Part shown: positions 1-11,936 of the stretch, piece after piece
Layout of the letters: each line of letters opens with the position of its first letter
How positions within the stretch are numbered: position 1 is the stretch's first letter
Assembly (NCBI RefSeq): GCF_000003605.2
Contig: NW_003115749.1
Coordinates: 38,466 to 102,465, forward strand
Length of the DNA: 64,000 bases
Direction of reading: 5' to 3'
DNA from: Saccoglossus kowalevskii
Lineage: Eukaryota; Hemichordata; Enteropneusta; Harrimaniidae
The notes under the pieces: model-generated
The model's database searches: none
What the model was told of the DNA's origin: nothing
Seen by the model: the letters and a program-made list of their open reading frames with translations, nothing else
Translations under genes and position numbers: made by a program

Positions 1-1290
1 ACTGGCCCTAAGATGCGTTGTACAGGCATTACTAGCCCTAAGATGTGTTGTACAGGCATTACTAGCCCTAAGATGCGTTGTACAGGCATTACTAGCCCTA
101 AGATGTGTTGTACAGGCATTACTAGCCCTAAGATGTGTTGTACAGGCATAACTAACCCTAAGATGTGTTGTACAGGCATTACTAGCCCTAAGATGCGTTG
201 TACAGGCATTACTAGCCCTAAGATGCGCTGTACAGGCATTACTAGCCCTAAGATGTGTTGTACAGGCATTACTAGCCCTAAGATGTGTTGTACAGGCATT
301 ACTAGCCCTAAGATGCGTTGTACAGGCATTACTAGCCCTAAGATGCGCTGTACAGGCATTACTGGCCCTAAGATGCGTTGTACAGGCATTACTAGCCCTA
401 AGATGCGTTGTACAGGCATTACTAGCCCTAAGATGTGTTGTACAGGCATTACTAGCCCTAAGATGCGTTGTACAGGCATTACTAGCCCTAAGATGTGTTG
501 TACAGGCATTACTAGCCCTAAGATGCGTTGTACAGGCATTACTAGCCCTAAGATGTGTTGTACAGGCATTACTAGCCCTAAGATGCGTTGTACAGGCATA
601 ACTAGCCCTAAGATGTGTTGAACAGGCATTACTAGCCCTAAGATGCGTTGTACAGGCATTACTAGCCCTAAGATGCGTTGTACAGGCATTACTAGCCCTA
701 AGATGCGTTGTACAGGCATTACTAGCCCTAAGATGTGTTGTACAGGCATTACTAGCCCTAAGATGTGTTGTACAGGCATTACTAGCCCTAAGATGTGTTG
801 TACAGGCATTACTAGCCCTAAGATGCGTTGTACAGGCATTACTAGCCCTAAGATGCGTTGTACAGGCATTACTAGCCCTAAGATGTGTTGTACAGGCATT
901 ACTAGCCCTAAGATGCGTTGTACAGGCATTACTAGCCCTAAGATGCGTTGTACAGGCATTACTAGCCCTAAGATGCGTTGTACAGGCATTACTAGCCCTA
1001 AGATGTGTTGTACAGGCATTACTAGCCCTAAGATGCGTTGTACAGGCATAACTAGCCCTAAGATGTGTTGTACAGGCATTACTAGCCCTAAGATGCGTTG
1101 TACAGGCATTACTAGCCCTAAGATGCGTTGTACAGGCATTACTAGCCCTAAGATGCGTTGTACAGGCATTACTAGCCCTAAGATGTGTTGTATAGGCATT
1201 ACTAGCCCCTAAGATGTGTTGTACAGGCATTACTAGCCCTAAGATGCGTTGTACAGGCATTACTATCCTAAGATGTGTTGAACAGGCATT
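1..1290 (+). repeat. Satellite block 1, begins inside an N cassette
   Basis: The window opens inside a variant cassette: the A4G monomer at 1, then T-, C-, T- and T-type units, then the T30A/G5A monomer at 151-180 that ends every complete N cassette. The left edge is therefore internal to the array. A T21A monomer (GTTGAACA core) sits at 601-630 and is preceded by T30A, an arrangement seen again at 8,457-8,486 and near 48,541. Register is perfect up to 1,206, where one C is gained. One base is then lost at about 1,267 and another at about 1,297, inside or just after a C23T-to-T21A cassette (1,171-1,290). No gene or non-satellite sequence is seen. Confidence 0.95.
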
Positions 1291-3569
1291 ACTAGCCTAA
1301 GATGCGTTGTACAGGCATTACTAGCCCTAAGATGCGTTGTACAGGCAATCCTAGCCCTAAGATGTGTTGTACAGGCATTACTAGCCCTAAGATGTGTTGT
1401 ACAGGCATTACTAGCCCTAAGATGTGTTGTACAGGCATTACTAGCCCTAAGATGCGTTGTACAGGCATTACTAGCCCCAAGATGTGTTGTACAGGCATTA
1501 CTAGCCCTAAGATGTGTTGTACAGGCATTACTAGCCCTAAGATGCGTTGTACAGGCATTACTAGCCCTAAGATGTGTTGTACAGGCATTACTAGCCCTAA
1601 GATGCGTTGTACAGGCATTACTATCCCTAAGATGCGTTGTACAGGCATTACTAGCCCTAAGATGCGTTGTACAGGCATTACTAGCCCTAAGATGCGTTGT
1701 ACAGGCATTACTAGCCCTAAGATGCGTTGTACAGGCATTACTAGCCCTAATATGCGTTGTACAGGCATTACTAGCCCCAAGATGTGTTGTACAGGCATCA
1801 CTAGCCCTAAGATGCGTTGTACAGGCATTACTAGCCCTAAGATGCGTTGTACAGGCATTACTAGCCCTAAGATGCGTTGTACAGGCATTACTGGCCCTAA
1901 GATGTGTTGTACAGGCATTACTGGCCCTAAGATGCGTTGTACAGGCATTACTAGCCCTAAGATGCGTTGTACAGGCATTACTAGCCCTAAGATGCGTTGT
2001 ACAGGCATTACTAGCCCTAAGATGCGTTGTACAGGCATTACTAGCCCTAAGATGTGTTGTATAGGCATTACTAGCCCTAAGATGTGTTGTACAGGCATTA
2101 CTAGCCCTAAGATGCGTTGTACAGGCATTACTATCCCTAAGATGTGTTGAACAGGCATTACTAGCCCTAAGATGCGTTGTACAGGCATTACTAGCCCTAA
2201 GATGCGTTGTACAGGCATTACTAGCCCTAAGATGTGTTGTACAGGCATTACTAGCCCTAAGATGTGTTGTACAGGCATTACTAGCCCTAAGATGCGTTGT
2301 ACAGGCATTACTAGCCCTAAGATGCGTTGTACAGGCATTACTAGCCCTAAGATGCGTTGTACAGGCATTACTAGCCCTAAGATGTGTTGTACAGGCATTA
2401 CTAGCCCTAAGATGTGTTGTACAGGCATTACTAGCCCTAAGATGCGTTGTACAGGCATTACTAGCCCTAAGATGTGTTGTACAGGCATTACTAGCCCTAA
2501 GATGCGTTGTACAGGCATTACTAGCCCTAAGATGCGTTGTACAGGCATTACTAGCCCTAAGATGCGTTGTACAGGCATTACTAGCCCTAAGATGCGTTGT
2601 ACAGGCATCACTAGCCCTAAGATGCGTTGTACAGGCATTACTAGCCCTAAGATGCGTTGTACAGGCATTACTAGCCCTAAGATGCGTTGTACAGGCATTA
2701 CTGGCCCTAAGATGTGTTGTACAGGCATTACTGGCCCTAAGATGCGTTGTACAGGCATTACTGGCCCTAAGATGCGTTGTACAGGCATTACTGGCCCTAA
2801 GATGCGTTGTACAGGCATTACTAGCCCTAAGATGTGTTGTACAGGCATTACTAGCCCTAAGATGCGTTGTACAGGCATTACTAGCCCTAAGATGTGTTGT
2901 ACAGGCATTACTAGCCCTAAGATGTGTTGTACAGGCATAACTAACCCTAAGATGTGTTGTACAGGCATTACTAGCCCTAAGATGCGTTGTACAGGCATTA
3001 CTAGCCCTAAGATGCGCTGTACAGGCATTACTAGCCCTAAGATGTGTTGTACAGGCATTACTAGCCCTAAGATGTGTTGTACAGGCATTACTAGCCCTAA
3101 GATGCGTTGTACAGGCATTACTGGCCCTAAGATGCGTTGTACAGGCATTACTAGCCCTAAGATGCGTTGTACAGGCATTACTAGCCCTAAGATGTGTTGT
3201 ACAGGCATTACTAGCCCTAAGATGTGTTGTACAGGCATTACTAGCCCTAAGATGCGTTGTACAGGCATTACTAGCCCTAAGATGCGTTGTACAGGCATTA
3301 CTAGCCCTAAGATGCGTTGTACAGGCATTACTAGCCCTAAGATGCGTTGTACAGGCATTACTAGCTCTAAGATGTGTTGTACAGGCATTACTAGCCCTAA
3401 GATGCGTTGTACAGGCATTACTAGCCCTAAGATGCGTTGTACAGGCATTACTGGCCCTAAGATGCGTTGTACAGGCATTACTAGCCCTAAGATGCGTTGT
3501 ACAGGCATTACTGGCCCTAAGATGCGTTGTACAGGCATTACTAGCCCTAAGATGCGTTGTACAGGCATT
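1291..3569 (+). repeat. Satellite block 2 with C23T, N and C7T cassettes
   Basis: About 76 monomers, in steady register after a one-base loss near 1,297. The block carries a C23T-to-T21A cassette (2,040-2,159), a complete N cassette (2,700-2,969: four A4G units, then four A4 units alternating T and C, then the T30A/G5A unit) and a C7T cassette beginning at 3,360. It ends where an extra T (about 3,570) and an extra G (about 3,583) shift the register. Nothing other than monomers is present. Confidence 0.95.
2700..2969 (+). repeat. N cassette, 9 monomers (representative copy)
   Basis: Order: A4G/T; A4G/C; A4G/C; A4G/C; T; C; T; T; then a T-type G5A unit preceded by T30A (GCATAACTAACCC junction). 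Copies: 12,567-12,836, 15,717-15,986, 21,422-21,691, 28,262-28,531, 37,566-37,805 (one A4G unit fewer), 39,246-39,514, 40,625-40,894 and 46,624-46,893. Partial copies lie at 1-180 and around 61,147-61,176. It is usually followed by a C-type and a T18C unit. Confidence 0.9.
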
Positions 3570-6406
3570 TACTGGCCCTAAGGATGCGTTGTACAGGCAT
3601 TACTAGCCCTAAGATGCGTTGTACAGGCATTACTACCCCTAAGATGTGTTGTACAGGCATTACTAGCCCTAAGATGTGTTGTACAGGAATAACTAGCCCT
3701 AAGATGCGTTGTACAGGCATTACTAGCCCTAAGATGCGTTGTACAGGCATTACTAGCCCTAAGATGCGTTGTACAGGCATTACTAGCCCTAAGATGTGTT
3801 GTACAGGCATTACTAGCCCTAAGATGTGTTGTACAGGCATTACTAGCCCTAAGATGTGTTGTACAGGCATTACTAGCCCTAAGATGCGTTGTACAGGCAT
3901 TACTAGCCCTAAGGTGCGTTGTACAGGCATTACTGGCCCTAAGATGTGTTGTACAGGCATTACTAGCCCTAAGATGCGCGTTGTACAGGCATTACTGGCC
4001 CTAAGATGCGTTGTACAGGCATTACTAGCCCTAAGATGCGTTGTACAGGCATTACTAGCCCTAAGATGTGTTGTACAGGCATTACTAGCCCTAGGATGTG
4101 TTGTACAGGCATTACTAGCCCTAAGATGCGTTGTACAGGCATTACTAGCCCTAAGATGCGTTGTACAGGCATTACTAGCCCTAAGATGCGTTGTACAGGC
4201 ATTACTAGCTCTAAGATGTGTTGTACAGGCATTACTAGCCCTAAGATGCGTTGTACAGGCATTACTAGCCCTAAGATGTGTTGTACAGGCATTACTAGCC
4301 CTAAGATGCGTTGTACAGGCATTACTAGCCCTAAGATGCGTTGTACAGGCATTACTAGCCCTAAGATGCGTTGTACAGGCATTACTAGCCCTAAGATGCG
4401 TTGTACAGGCATTACTAGCCCTAAGATGCGTTGTACAGGCATTACTAGCCCTAAGATGTGTTGTATAGGCATTACTAGCCCTAAGATGTGTTGTACAGGC
4501 ATTACTAGCCCTAAGATGCGTTGTACAGGCATTACTATCCCTAAGATGTGTTGAACAGGCATTACTAGCCCTAAGATGCGTTGTACAGGCATTACTAGCC
4601 CTAAGATGCGTTGTACAGGCATTACTAGCCCTAAGATGTGTTGTACAGGCATTACTAGCCCTAAGATGTGTTGTACAGGCATTACTAGCCCTAAGATGCG
4701 TTGTACAGGCATTACTAGCCCTAAGATGCGTTGTACAGGCATTACTAGCCCTAAGATGCGTTGTACAGGCATTACTAGCCCTAAGATGTGTTGTACAGGC
4801 ATTACTAGCCTAAGATGCGTTGTACAGGCATTACTAGCCCCAAGATGTGTTGTACAGGCATTACTAGCCCTAAGATGCGTTGTACAGGCATTACTAGCCC
4901 TAAGATGCGTTGTACAGGCATTACTAGCCCTAAGATGCGTTGTACAGGCATCACTAGCCCTAAGATGCGTTGTACAGGCATTACTAGCCCTAAGATGCGT
5001 TGTACAGGCATCACTAGCCCTAAGATGCGTTGTACAGGCATTACTAGCCCTAAGATGCGTTGTACAGGCATTACTAGCCCTAAGATGCGTTGTACAGGCA
5101 TTACTGGCCCTAAGATGTGTTGTACAGGCATTACTGGCCCTAAGATGCGTTGTACAGGCATTACTAGCCCTAAGATGCGTTGTACAGGCATTACTAGCCC
5201 TAAGATGCGTTGTACAGGCATTACTAGCCCTAAGATGCGTTGTACAGGCATTACTGGCCCTAAGATGTGTTGTACAGGCATTACTGGCCCTAAGATGCGT
5301 TGTACAGGCATTACTAGCCCTAAGATGCGTTGTACAGGCATTACTAGCCCTAAGATGCGTTGTACAGGCATTACTAGCCCTAAGATGCGTTGTACAGGCA
5401 TTACTACCCCTAAGATGTGTTGTACAGGCATTACTAGCCCTAAGATGTGTTGTACAGGCATTACTATCCCTAAGATGTGTTGAACAGGCATTACTAGCCC
5501 TAAGATGCGTTGTACAGGCATTACTAGCCCTAAGATGCGTTGTACAGGCATTACTAGCCCTAAGATGTGTTGTACAGGCATTACTAGCCCTAAGATGTGT
5601 TGTACAGGCATTACTAGCCCTAAGATGCGTTGTACAGGCATTACTAGCCCTAAGATGTGTTGTACAGGCATTACTAGCCCTAAGATGTGTTGTACAGGCA
5701 TTACTAGCCCTAAGATGCGTTGTACAGGCATTACTAGCCCTAAGATGCGTTGTACAGGCATTACTAGCCCTAAGATGCGTTGTACAGGCATTACTAGCCC
5801 TAAGATGTGTTGTACAGGCATTACTAGCCCTAAGATGCGTTGTACAGGCATTACTAGCCCTAAGATGTGTTGTACAGGCATTACTAGCCCTAAGATGTGT
5901 TGTACAGGCATTACTAGCCCTAAGATGCGTTGTACAGGCATTACTAGCCCTAAGATGTGTTGTACAGGCATTACTAGCCCTAAGATGCGTTGTACAGGCA
6001 TTACTAGCCCTAAGATGCGTTGTACAGGCATTACTAGCCCTAAGATGTGTTGTACAGGCATTACTAGCCCTAAGATGTGTTGTACAGGCATTACTAGCCC
6101 TAAGATGCGTTGTACAGGCATTACTAGCCCTAAGATGTGTTGTACAGGCATTACTATCCCTAAGATGCGTTGTACAGGCATTACTAGCCCTAAGATGCGT
6201 TGTACAGGCATTACTAGCCCTAAGATGTGTTGTACAGGCATTACTAGCCCTAAGATGCGTTGTACAGGCATTACTAGCCCTAAGATGCGTTGTACAGGCA
6301 TTACTAGCCCTAAGATGCGTTGTACAGGCATTACTAGCCCTAAGATGCGTTGTACAGGCATTACTAGCTCTAAGATGTGTTGTACAGGCATTACTAGCCC
6401 TAAGAT
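3570..6406 (+). repeat. Satellite block 3
   Basis: About 95 monomers. Register changes at about 3,979 (two extra bases giving GCGCG) and about 4,809 (one C lost). A C23T-to-T21A cassette lies at 4,444-4,563. A pair of A4G units (T-type then C-type) occurs twice within 150 bp, at about 5,104 and 5,254, which looks like a local duplication. G5C, then plain, then G5T with T21A closes a C7T-family cassette end at about 5,404-5,490. No gene is seen. Confidence 0.95.
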
Positions 6407-6610
6407 GTGTGTACAGGCATACTAGCCTTAAGATGCGTTGTACAGGCATTACTAGCCCTAAGATGCGTGTACAGGCATTACTAGCCCTAAGATGCGTTGT
6501 ACAGGCATTACAAGCCCCAAGATGTGTTGTACAGGCATTACTAGCCCTGAGATGTGTTGTACAGGCATACTAGCCTAAGATGCGTTGTACAGGCATTACT
6601 AGCCTAAAGA
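6407..6610 (+). other. Indel cluster in the array
   Basis: In about 200 bp the 30-bp register breaks at least six times: GTGTACAGG in place of GTTGTACAGG (two sites), GGCATACTAG in place of GGCATTACTAG (two sites), AGCCTAAG in place of AGCCCTAAG (one site) and AGCCTAAAG (one site). All are one-base slips in short runs or dinucleotides. A T3A/T9C plus A10G monomer pair lies within, at 6,510-6,569. The pattern fits uncorrected long-read consensus or an assembly seam; a genuine mutational hotspot cannot be excluded. Confidence 0.8.
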
Positions 6611-9600
6611 TGTGTTGTACAGGCATTACTAGCCCTAAGATGCGTTGTACAGGCATTACTAGCCCTAAGATGCGTTGTACAGGCATTACTAGCCCTAAGA
6701 TGCGTTGTACAGGCATTACTAGCCCTAAGATGCGTTGTACAGGCATCACTAGCCCTAAGATGCGTTGTACAGGCATTACTAGCCCTAAGATGCGTTGTAC
6801 AGGCATCACTACCCCTAAGATGCGTTGTACAGGCATTACTAGCCCTAAGATGCGTTGTACAGGCATTACTAGCCCTAAGATGCGTTGTACAGGCATTACT
6901 GGCCCTAATATGTGTTGTACAGGCATTACTGGCCCTAAGATGCGTTGTACAGGCATTACTAGCCCTAAGATGCGTTGTACAGTCATTACTAGCCCTAAGA
7001 TGCGTTGTACAGGCATTACTAGCCCTAAGATGCGTTGTACAGGCATTACTAGCCCTAAGATGTGTTGTATAGGCATTACTAGCCCTAAGATGTGTTGTAC
7101 AGGCATTACTAGCCCTAAGATGCGTTGTACAGGCATTACTATCCCTAAGATGTGTTGAACAGGCATTACTAGCCCTAAGATGCGTTGTACAGGCATTACT
7201 AGCCCTAAGATGCGTTGTACAGGCATTACTAGCCCTAAGATGTGTTGTACAGGCATTACTAGCCCTAAGATGTGTTGTACAGGCATTACTAGCCCTAAGA
7301 TGCGTTGTACAGGCATTACTATCCCTAAGATGTGTTGTACAGGCATTACTAGCCCTAAGATGCGTTGTACAGGCATTACTAGCCCTAAGATGCGTTGTAC
7401 AGGCATTACTAGCCCTAAGATGCGTTGTACAGGCATTACTAGCCCTAAGATGCGTTGTACAGGCATTACTAGCCCTAAGATGCGTTGTACAGGCATTACT
7501 AGCCCTAAGATGTGTTGTATAGGCATTACTAGCCCTAAGATGTGTTGTACAGGCATTACTAGCCCTAAGATGCGTTGTACAGGCATTACTATCCCTAAGA
7601 TGTGTTGAACAGGCATTACTAGCCCTAAGATGCGTTGTACAGGCATTACTAGCCCTAAGATGCGTTGTACAGGCATTACTAGCCCTAAGATGTGTTGTAC
7701 AGGCATTACTAGCCCTAAGATGTGTTGTACAGGCATTACTAGCCCTAAGATGTGTTGTACAGGCATTACTAGCCCTAAGATGTGTTGTACAGGCATTACT
7801 AGCCCTAAGATGCGTTGTACAGGCATTACTAGCCCTAAGATGCGTTGTACAGGCATTACTAGCCCTAAGATGCGTTGTACAGGCATTACTAGCCCTAAGA
7901 TGTGTTGTACAGGCATTACTAGCCCTAAGATGTGTTGTACAGGCATTACTAGCCCTAAGATGCGTTGTACAGGCATTACAAGCCCTAAGATGTGTTGTAC
8001 AGGCATTACTAGCCCTGAGATGTGTTGTACAGGCATTACTAGCCCTAAGATGCGTTGTACAGGCATTACTAGCCCTAAGATGTGTTGTACAGGCATTACT
8101 AGCCCTAAGATGCGTTGTACAGGCATTACTAGCCCTAAGATGCGTTGTACAGGCATTACTAGCCCTAAGATGCGTTGTACAGGCATTACTAGCCCTAAGA
8201 TGCGTTGTACAGGCATCACTAGCCCTAAGATGCGTTGTACAGGCATTACTAGCCCTAAGATGCGTTGTACAGGCATCACTAGCCCTAAGATGCGTTGTAC
8301 AGGCATTACTAGCCCTAAGATGCGTTGTACAGGCATTACTAGCCCTAAGATGTGTTGTACAGGCATTACTAGCCCTAAGATGCGTTGTACAGGCATTACT
8401 AGCCCTAAGATGTGTTGTACAGGCATTACTAGCCCTAAGATGCGTTGTACAGGCATAACTAGCCCTAAGATGTGTTGAACAGGCATTACTAGCCCTAAGA
8501 TGCGTTGTACAGGCATTACTAGCCCTAAGATGCGTTGTACAGGCATTACTAGCCCTAAGATGCGTTGTACAGGCATTACTAGCCCTAAGATGCGTTGTAC
8601 AGGCATTACTAGCCCTAAGATGTGTTGTACAGGCATTACTAGCCCCAAGATGTGTTGTACAGGCATTACTAGCCCTAAGATGTGTTGTACAGGCATTACT
8701 AGCCCTAAGATGCGTTGTACAGGCATTACTAGCCCTAAGATGCGTTGTACAGGCATTACTAGCCCTAAGATGCGTTGTACAGGCATTACTAGCCCTAAGA
8801 TGCGTTGTACAGGCATTACTAGCCCTAAGATGCGTTGTACAGGCATTACTAGCTCTAAGATGTGTTGTACAGGCATTACTAGCCCTAAGATGCGTTGTAC
8901 AGGCATTACTAGCCCTAAGATGTGTTGTACAGGCATTACTAGCCCTAAGATGCGTTGTACAGGCATTACTAGCCCTAAGATGCGTTGTACAGGCATTACT
9001 AGCCCTAAGATGCGTTGTACAGGCATTACTAGCCCTAAGATGCGTTGTACAGGCATTACTAGCCCTAAGATGCGTTGTACAGGCATTACTAGCCCTAAGA
9101 TGCGTTGTACAGGCATTACTAGCCCTAAGATGTGTTGTACAGGCATTACTAGCCCTAAGATGCGTTGTACAGGCATTACTAGCCCTAAGATGCGTTGTAC
9201 AGGCATTACTAGCCCTAAGATGTGTTGTACAGGCATTACTAGCCCTAAGATGCGTTGTACAGGCATTACTAGCCCTAAGATGCGTTGTACAGGCATTACT
9301 AGCCCTAAGATGCGTTGTACAGGCATTACTAGCCCTAATATGTGTTGTACAGGCATTACTAGCCCTAAGATGTGTTGTACAGGCATTACTAGCCCTAAGA
9401 TGCGTTGTACAGGCATTACTATCCCTAAGATATGTTGAACAGGCATTACTAGCCCTAAGATGCGTTGTACAGGCATTACTAGCCCTAAGATGCGTTGTAC
9501 AGGCATTACTAGCCCTAAGATGTGTTGTACAGGCATTACTAGCCCTAAGATGTGTTGTACAGGCATTACTAGCCCTAAGATGTGTTGTACAGGCATTACT

Positions 9601-9613
9601 AGCCCTAAGATGC
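6611..9613 (+). repeat. Satellite block 4, two C23T cassettes 450 bp apart
   Basis: One hundred monomers in unbroken register. C23T-to-T21A cassettes lie at 7,048-7,167 and 7,498-7,617, exactly 450 bp (15 monomers) apart, which suggests a local duplication. A T3A unit with A10G follows at 7,978-8,037. A T30A plus T21A ending occurs at 8,457-8,486, and a further T21A unit, with ATATG in place of ATGTG, ends near 9,446. The block ends with the loss of one T (GCGTGTACA) at about 9,615. No gene is seen. Confidence 0.95.
7048..7167 (+). repeat. C23T-to-T21A cassette, 4 monomers (representative copy)
   Basis: Order: T-type with C23T (GTATAGG); T; C; G5T/T with T21A (GTTGAACA). Copies: 1,171-1,290, 2,040-2,159, 4,444-4,563, 7,498-7,617, 10,767-10,886, 24,213-24,332, 31,477-31,596, 34,326-34,445, 39,905-40,054 (first unit doubled), 43,083-43,202, 43,773-43,892, 52,325-52,444, 58,023-58,142 and 59,042-59,161. 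It is usually followed by C, C, T. The C23T change makes TAG in one forward frame and T21A makes TGA in another, so this cassette closes both forward open frames. Confidence 0.9.
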
Positions 9614-11366
9614 GTGTACAGGCATTACTAGCCCTAAGATGCGTTGTACAGGCTTTACTAGCCCTAAGATGTGTTGTACAGGCATTACTAGCCCTAAGAT
9701 GTGTTGTACAGGCATTACTAGCCCTAAGATGCGTTGTACAGGCATTACTAGCCCTAAGATGCGCTGTACAGGCATTACTATCCCTAAGATGCGTTGTACA
9801 GGCATTACTAGCCCTAAGATGCGTTGTACAGGCATTACTAGCCCTAAGATGTGTTGTACAGGCATTACTAGCCCTAAGATGCGCTGTACAGGCATTACTA
9901 TCCCTAAGATGCGTTGTACAGGCATTACTAGCCCTAAGATGCGTTGTACAGACATTACTAGCCCTAAGATGCGTTGTACAGGCATTACTAGCCCTAAGAT
10001 GCGTTGTACAGGCATTACTAGCCCTAAGATGCGTTGTACAGGCATTACTAGCCCTAAGATGTGTTGTACAGGCATTACTAGCCCTAAGATGTGTTGTACA
10101 GGCATTACTAGCCCTAAGATGCGTTGTACAGGCATTACTATCCCTAAGATGTGTTGTACAGGCATTACTAGCCCTAAGATGCGTTGTACAGGCATTACTA
10201 GCCCTAAGATGCGTTGTACAGGCATTACTAGCCCTAAGATGCGTTGTACAGGCATTACTAGCCCTAAGATGCGTTGTACAGGCATTACTAGCTCTAAGAT
10301 GTGTTGTACAGGCATTACTAGCCCTAAGATGCGTTGTACAGGCATTACTAGCCCTAAGATGCGTTGTACAGGCATTACTGGCCCTAAGATGTGTTGTACA
10401 GGCATTACTAGCCCTAAGATGCGTTGTACAGGCATTACTAGCCCTAAGATGTGTTGTACAGGCATTACTAGCCCTAAGATGCGTTGTACAGGCATTACTA
10501 GCCCTAAGATGCGTTGTACAGGCATTACTAGCCCTAAGATGCGTTGTACAGGCATTACTAGCCCTAAGATGCGTTGTACAGGCATTACTAGCCCTAAGAT
10601 GCGTTGTACAGGCATTACTAGCCCTAAGATGCGTTGTACAGGCATTACTGGCCCTAAGATGTGTTGTACAGGCATTACTGGCCCTAAGATGCGTTGTACA
10701 GGCATTACTAGCCCTAAGATGCGTTGTACAGGCATTACTAGCCCTAAGATGCGTTGTACAGGCATTACTAGCTCTAAGATGTGTTGTATAGGCATTACTA
10801 GCCCTAAGATGTGTTGTACAGGCATTACTAGCCCTAAGATGCGTTGTACAGGCATTACTATCCCTAAGATATGTTGAACAGGCATTACTAGCCCTAAGAT
10901 GCGTTGTACAGGCATTACTAGCCCTAAGATGCGTTGTACAGGCATTACTAGTCCTAAGATGTGTTGTACAGGCATTACTAGCCCTAAGATGTGTTGTACA
11001 GGCATTACTAGCCCTAAGATGTGTTGTACAGGCATTACTAGCCCTAAGATGTGTTGTACAGGCATTACTAGCCCTAAGATGCGTTGTACAGGCATTACTA
11101 GCCCGAAGATGAGTTGTACAGGCATTACTAGCCCTAAGATGCGTTGTACAGGCATTACTAGCCCCAAGATGTGTTGTACAGGCATTACTAGCCCTAAGAT
11201 GTGTTGTACAGGCATTACTAGCCCTAAGATGCGTTGTACAGGCATTACTAGCCCTAAGATGTGTTGTACAGGCATTACTAGCCCTAAGATGCGTTGTACA
11301 GGCATTACTAGCCCTAAGATGCGTTGTACAGGCATTACTAGCCCTAAGATGCGTTGTACAGGCATT

Positions 11367-11936
11367 ACTAGCCCTAAGATGCGCTGTACAGGCATTACTA
11401 TCCCTAAGATGCGTTGTACAGGCATTACTAGCCCTAAGATGCGTTGTACAGGCATTACTAGCCCTAAGATGTGTTGTACAGGCATTACTAGCCCTAAGAT
11501 GCGCTGTACAGGCATTACTATCCCTAAGATGCGTTGTACAGGCATTACTAGCCCTAAGATGCGTTGTACAGACATTACTAGCCCTAAGATGCGTTGTACA
11601 GGCATTACTAGCCCTAAGACGCGTTGTACAGGCATTACTAGCTCTAAGATGTGTTGTACATGCATTACTAGCCCTAAGATGCGTTGTACAGGCATTACTA
11701 GCCCTAAGATGCGTTGTACAGGCATTACTGGCCCTAAGATGTGTTGTACAGGCATTACTAGCCCTAAGATGCGTTGTACAGGCATTACTGGCCCTAAGAT
11801 GCGTTGTACAGGCATTACTAGCCCTAAGATGCGTTGTACAGGCATTACTACCCCTAAGATGTGTTGTACAGGCATTACTAGCCCTAAGATGTGTTGTACA
11901 GGCATTACTATCCCTAAGATGTGTTGAACAGGCATT
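11367..11936 (+). repeat. Long-range duplicated 19-monomer segment, copy 1
   Basis: Variant order: T18C; G5T; C; T; T18C; G5T; C with G26A junction; C; T14C (GACGCG); C7T with G25T; C; C; A4G/T; C; A4G/C; C; G5C; T; G5T with T21A. Every unit matches the copy at 38,436-39,005 in order and variant, including T14C, which I find nowhere else in the window. Confidence 0.88.
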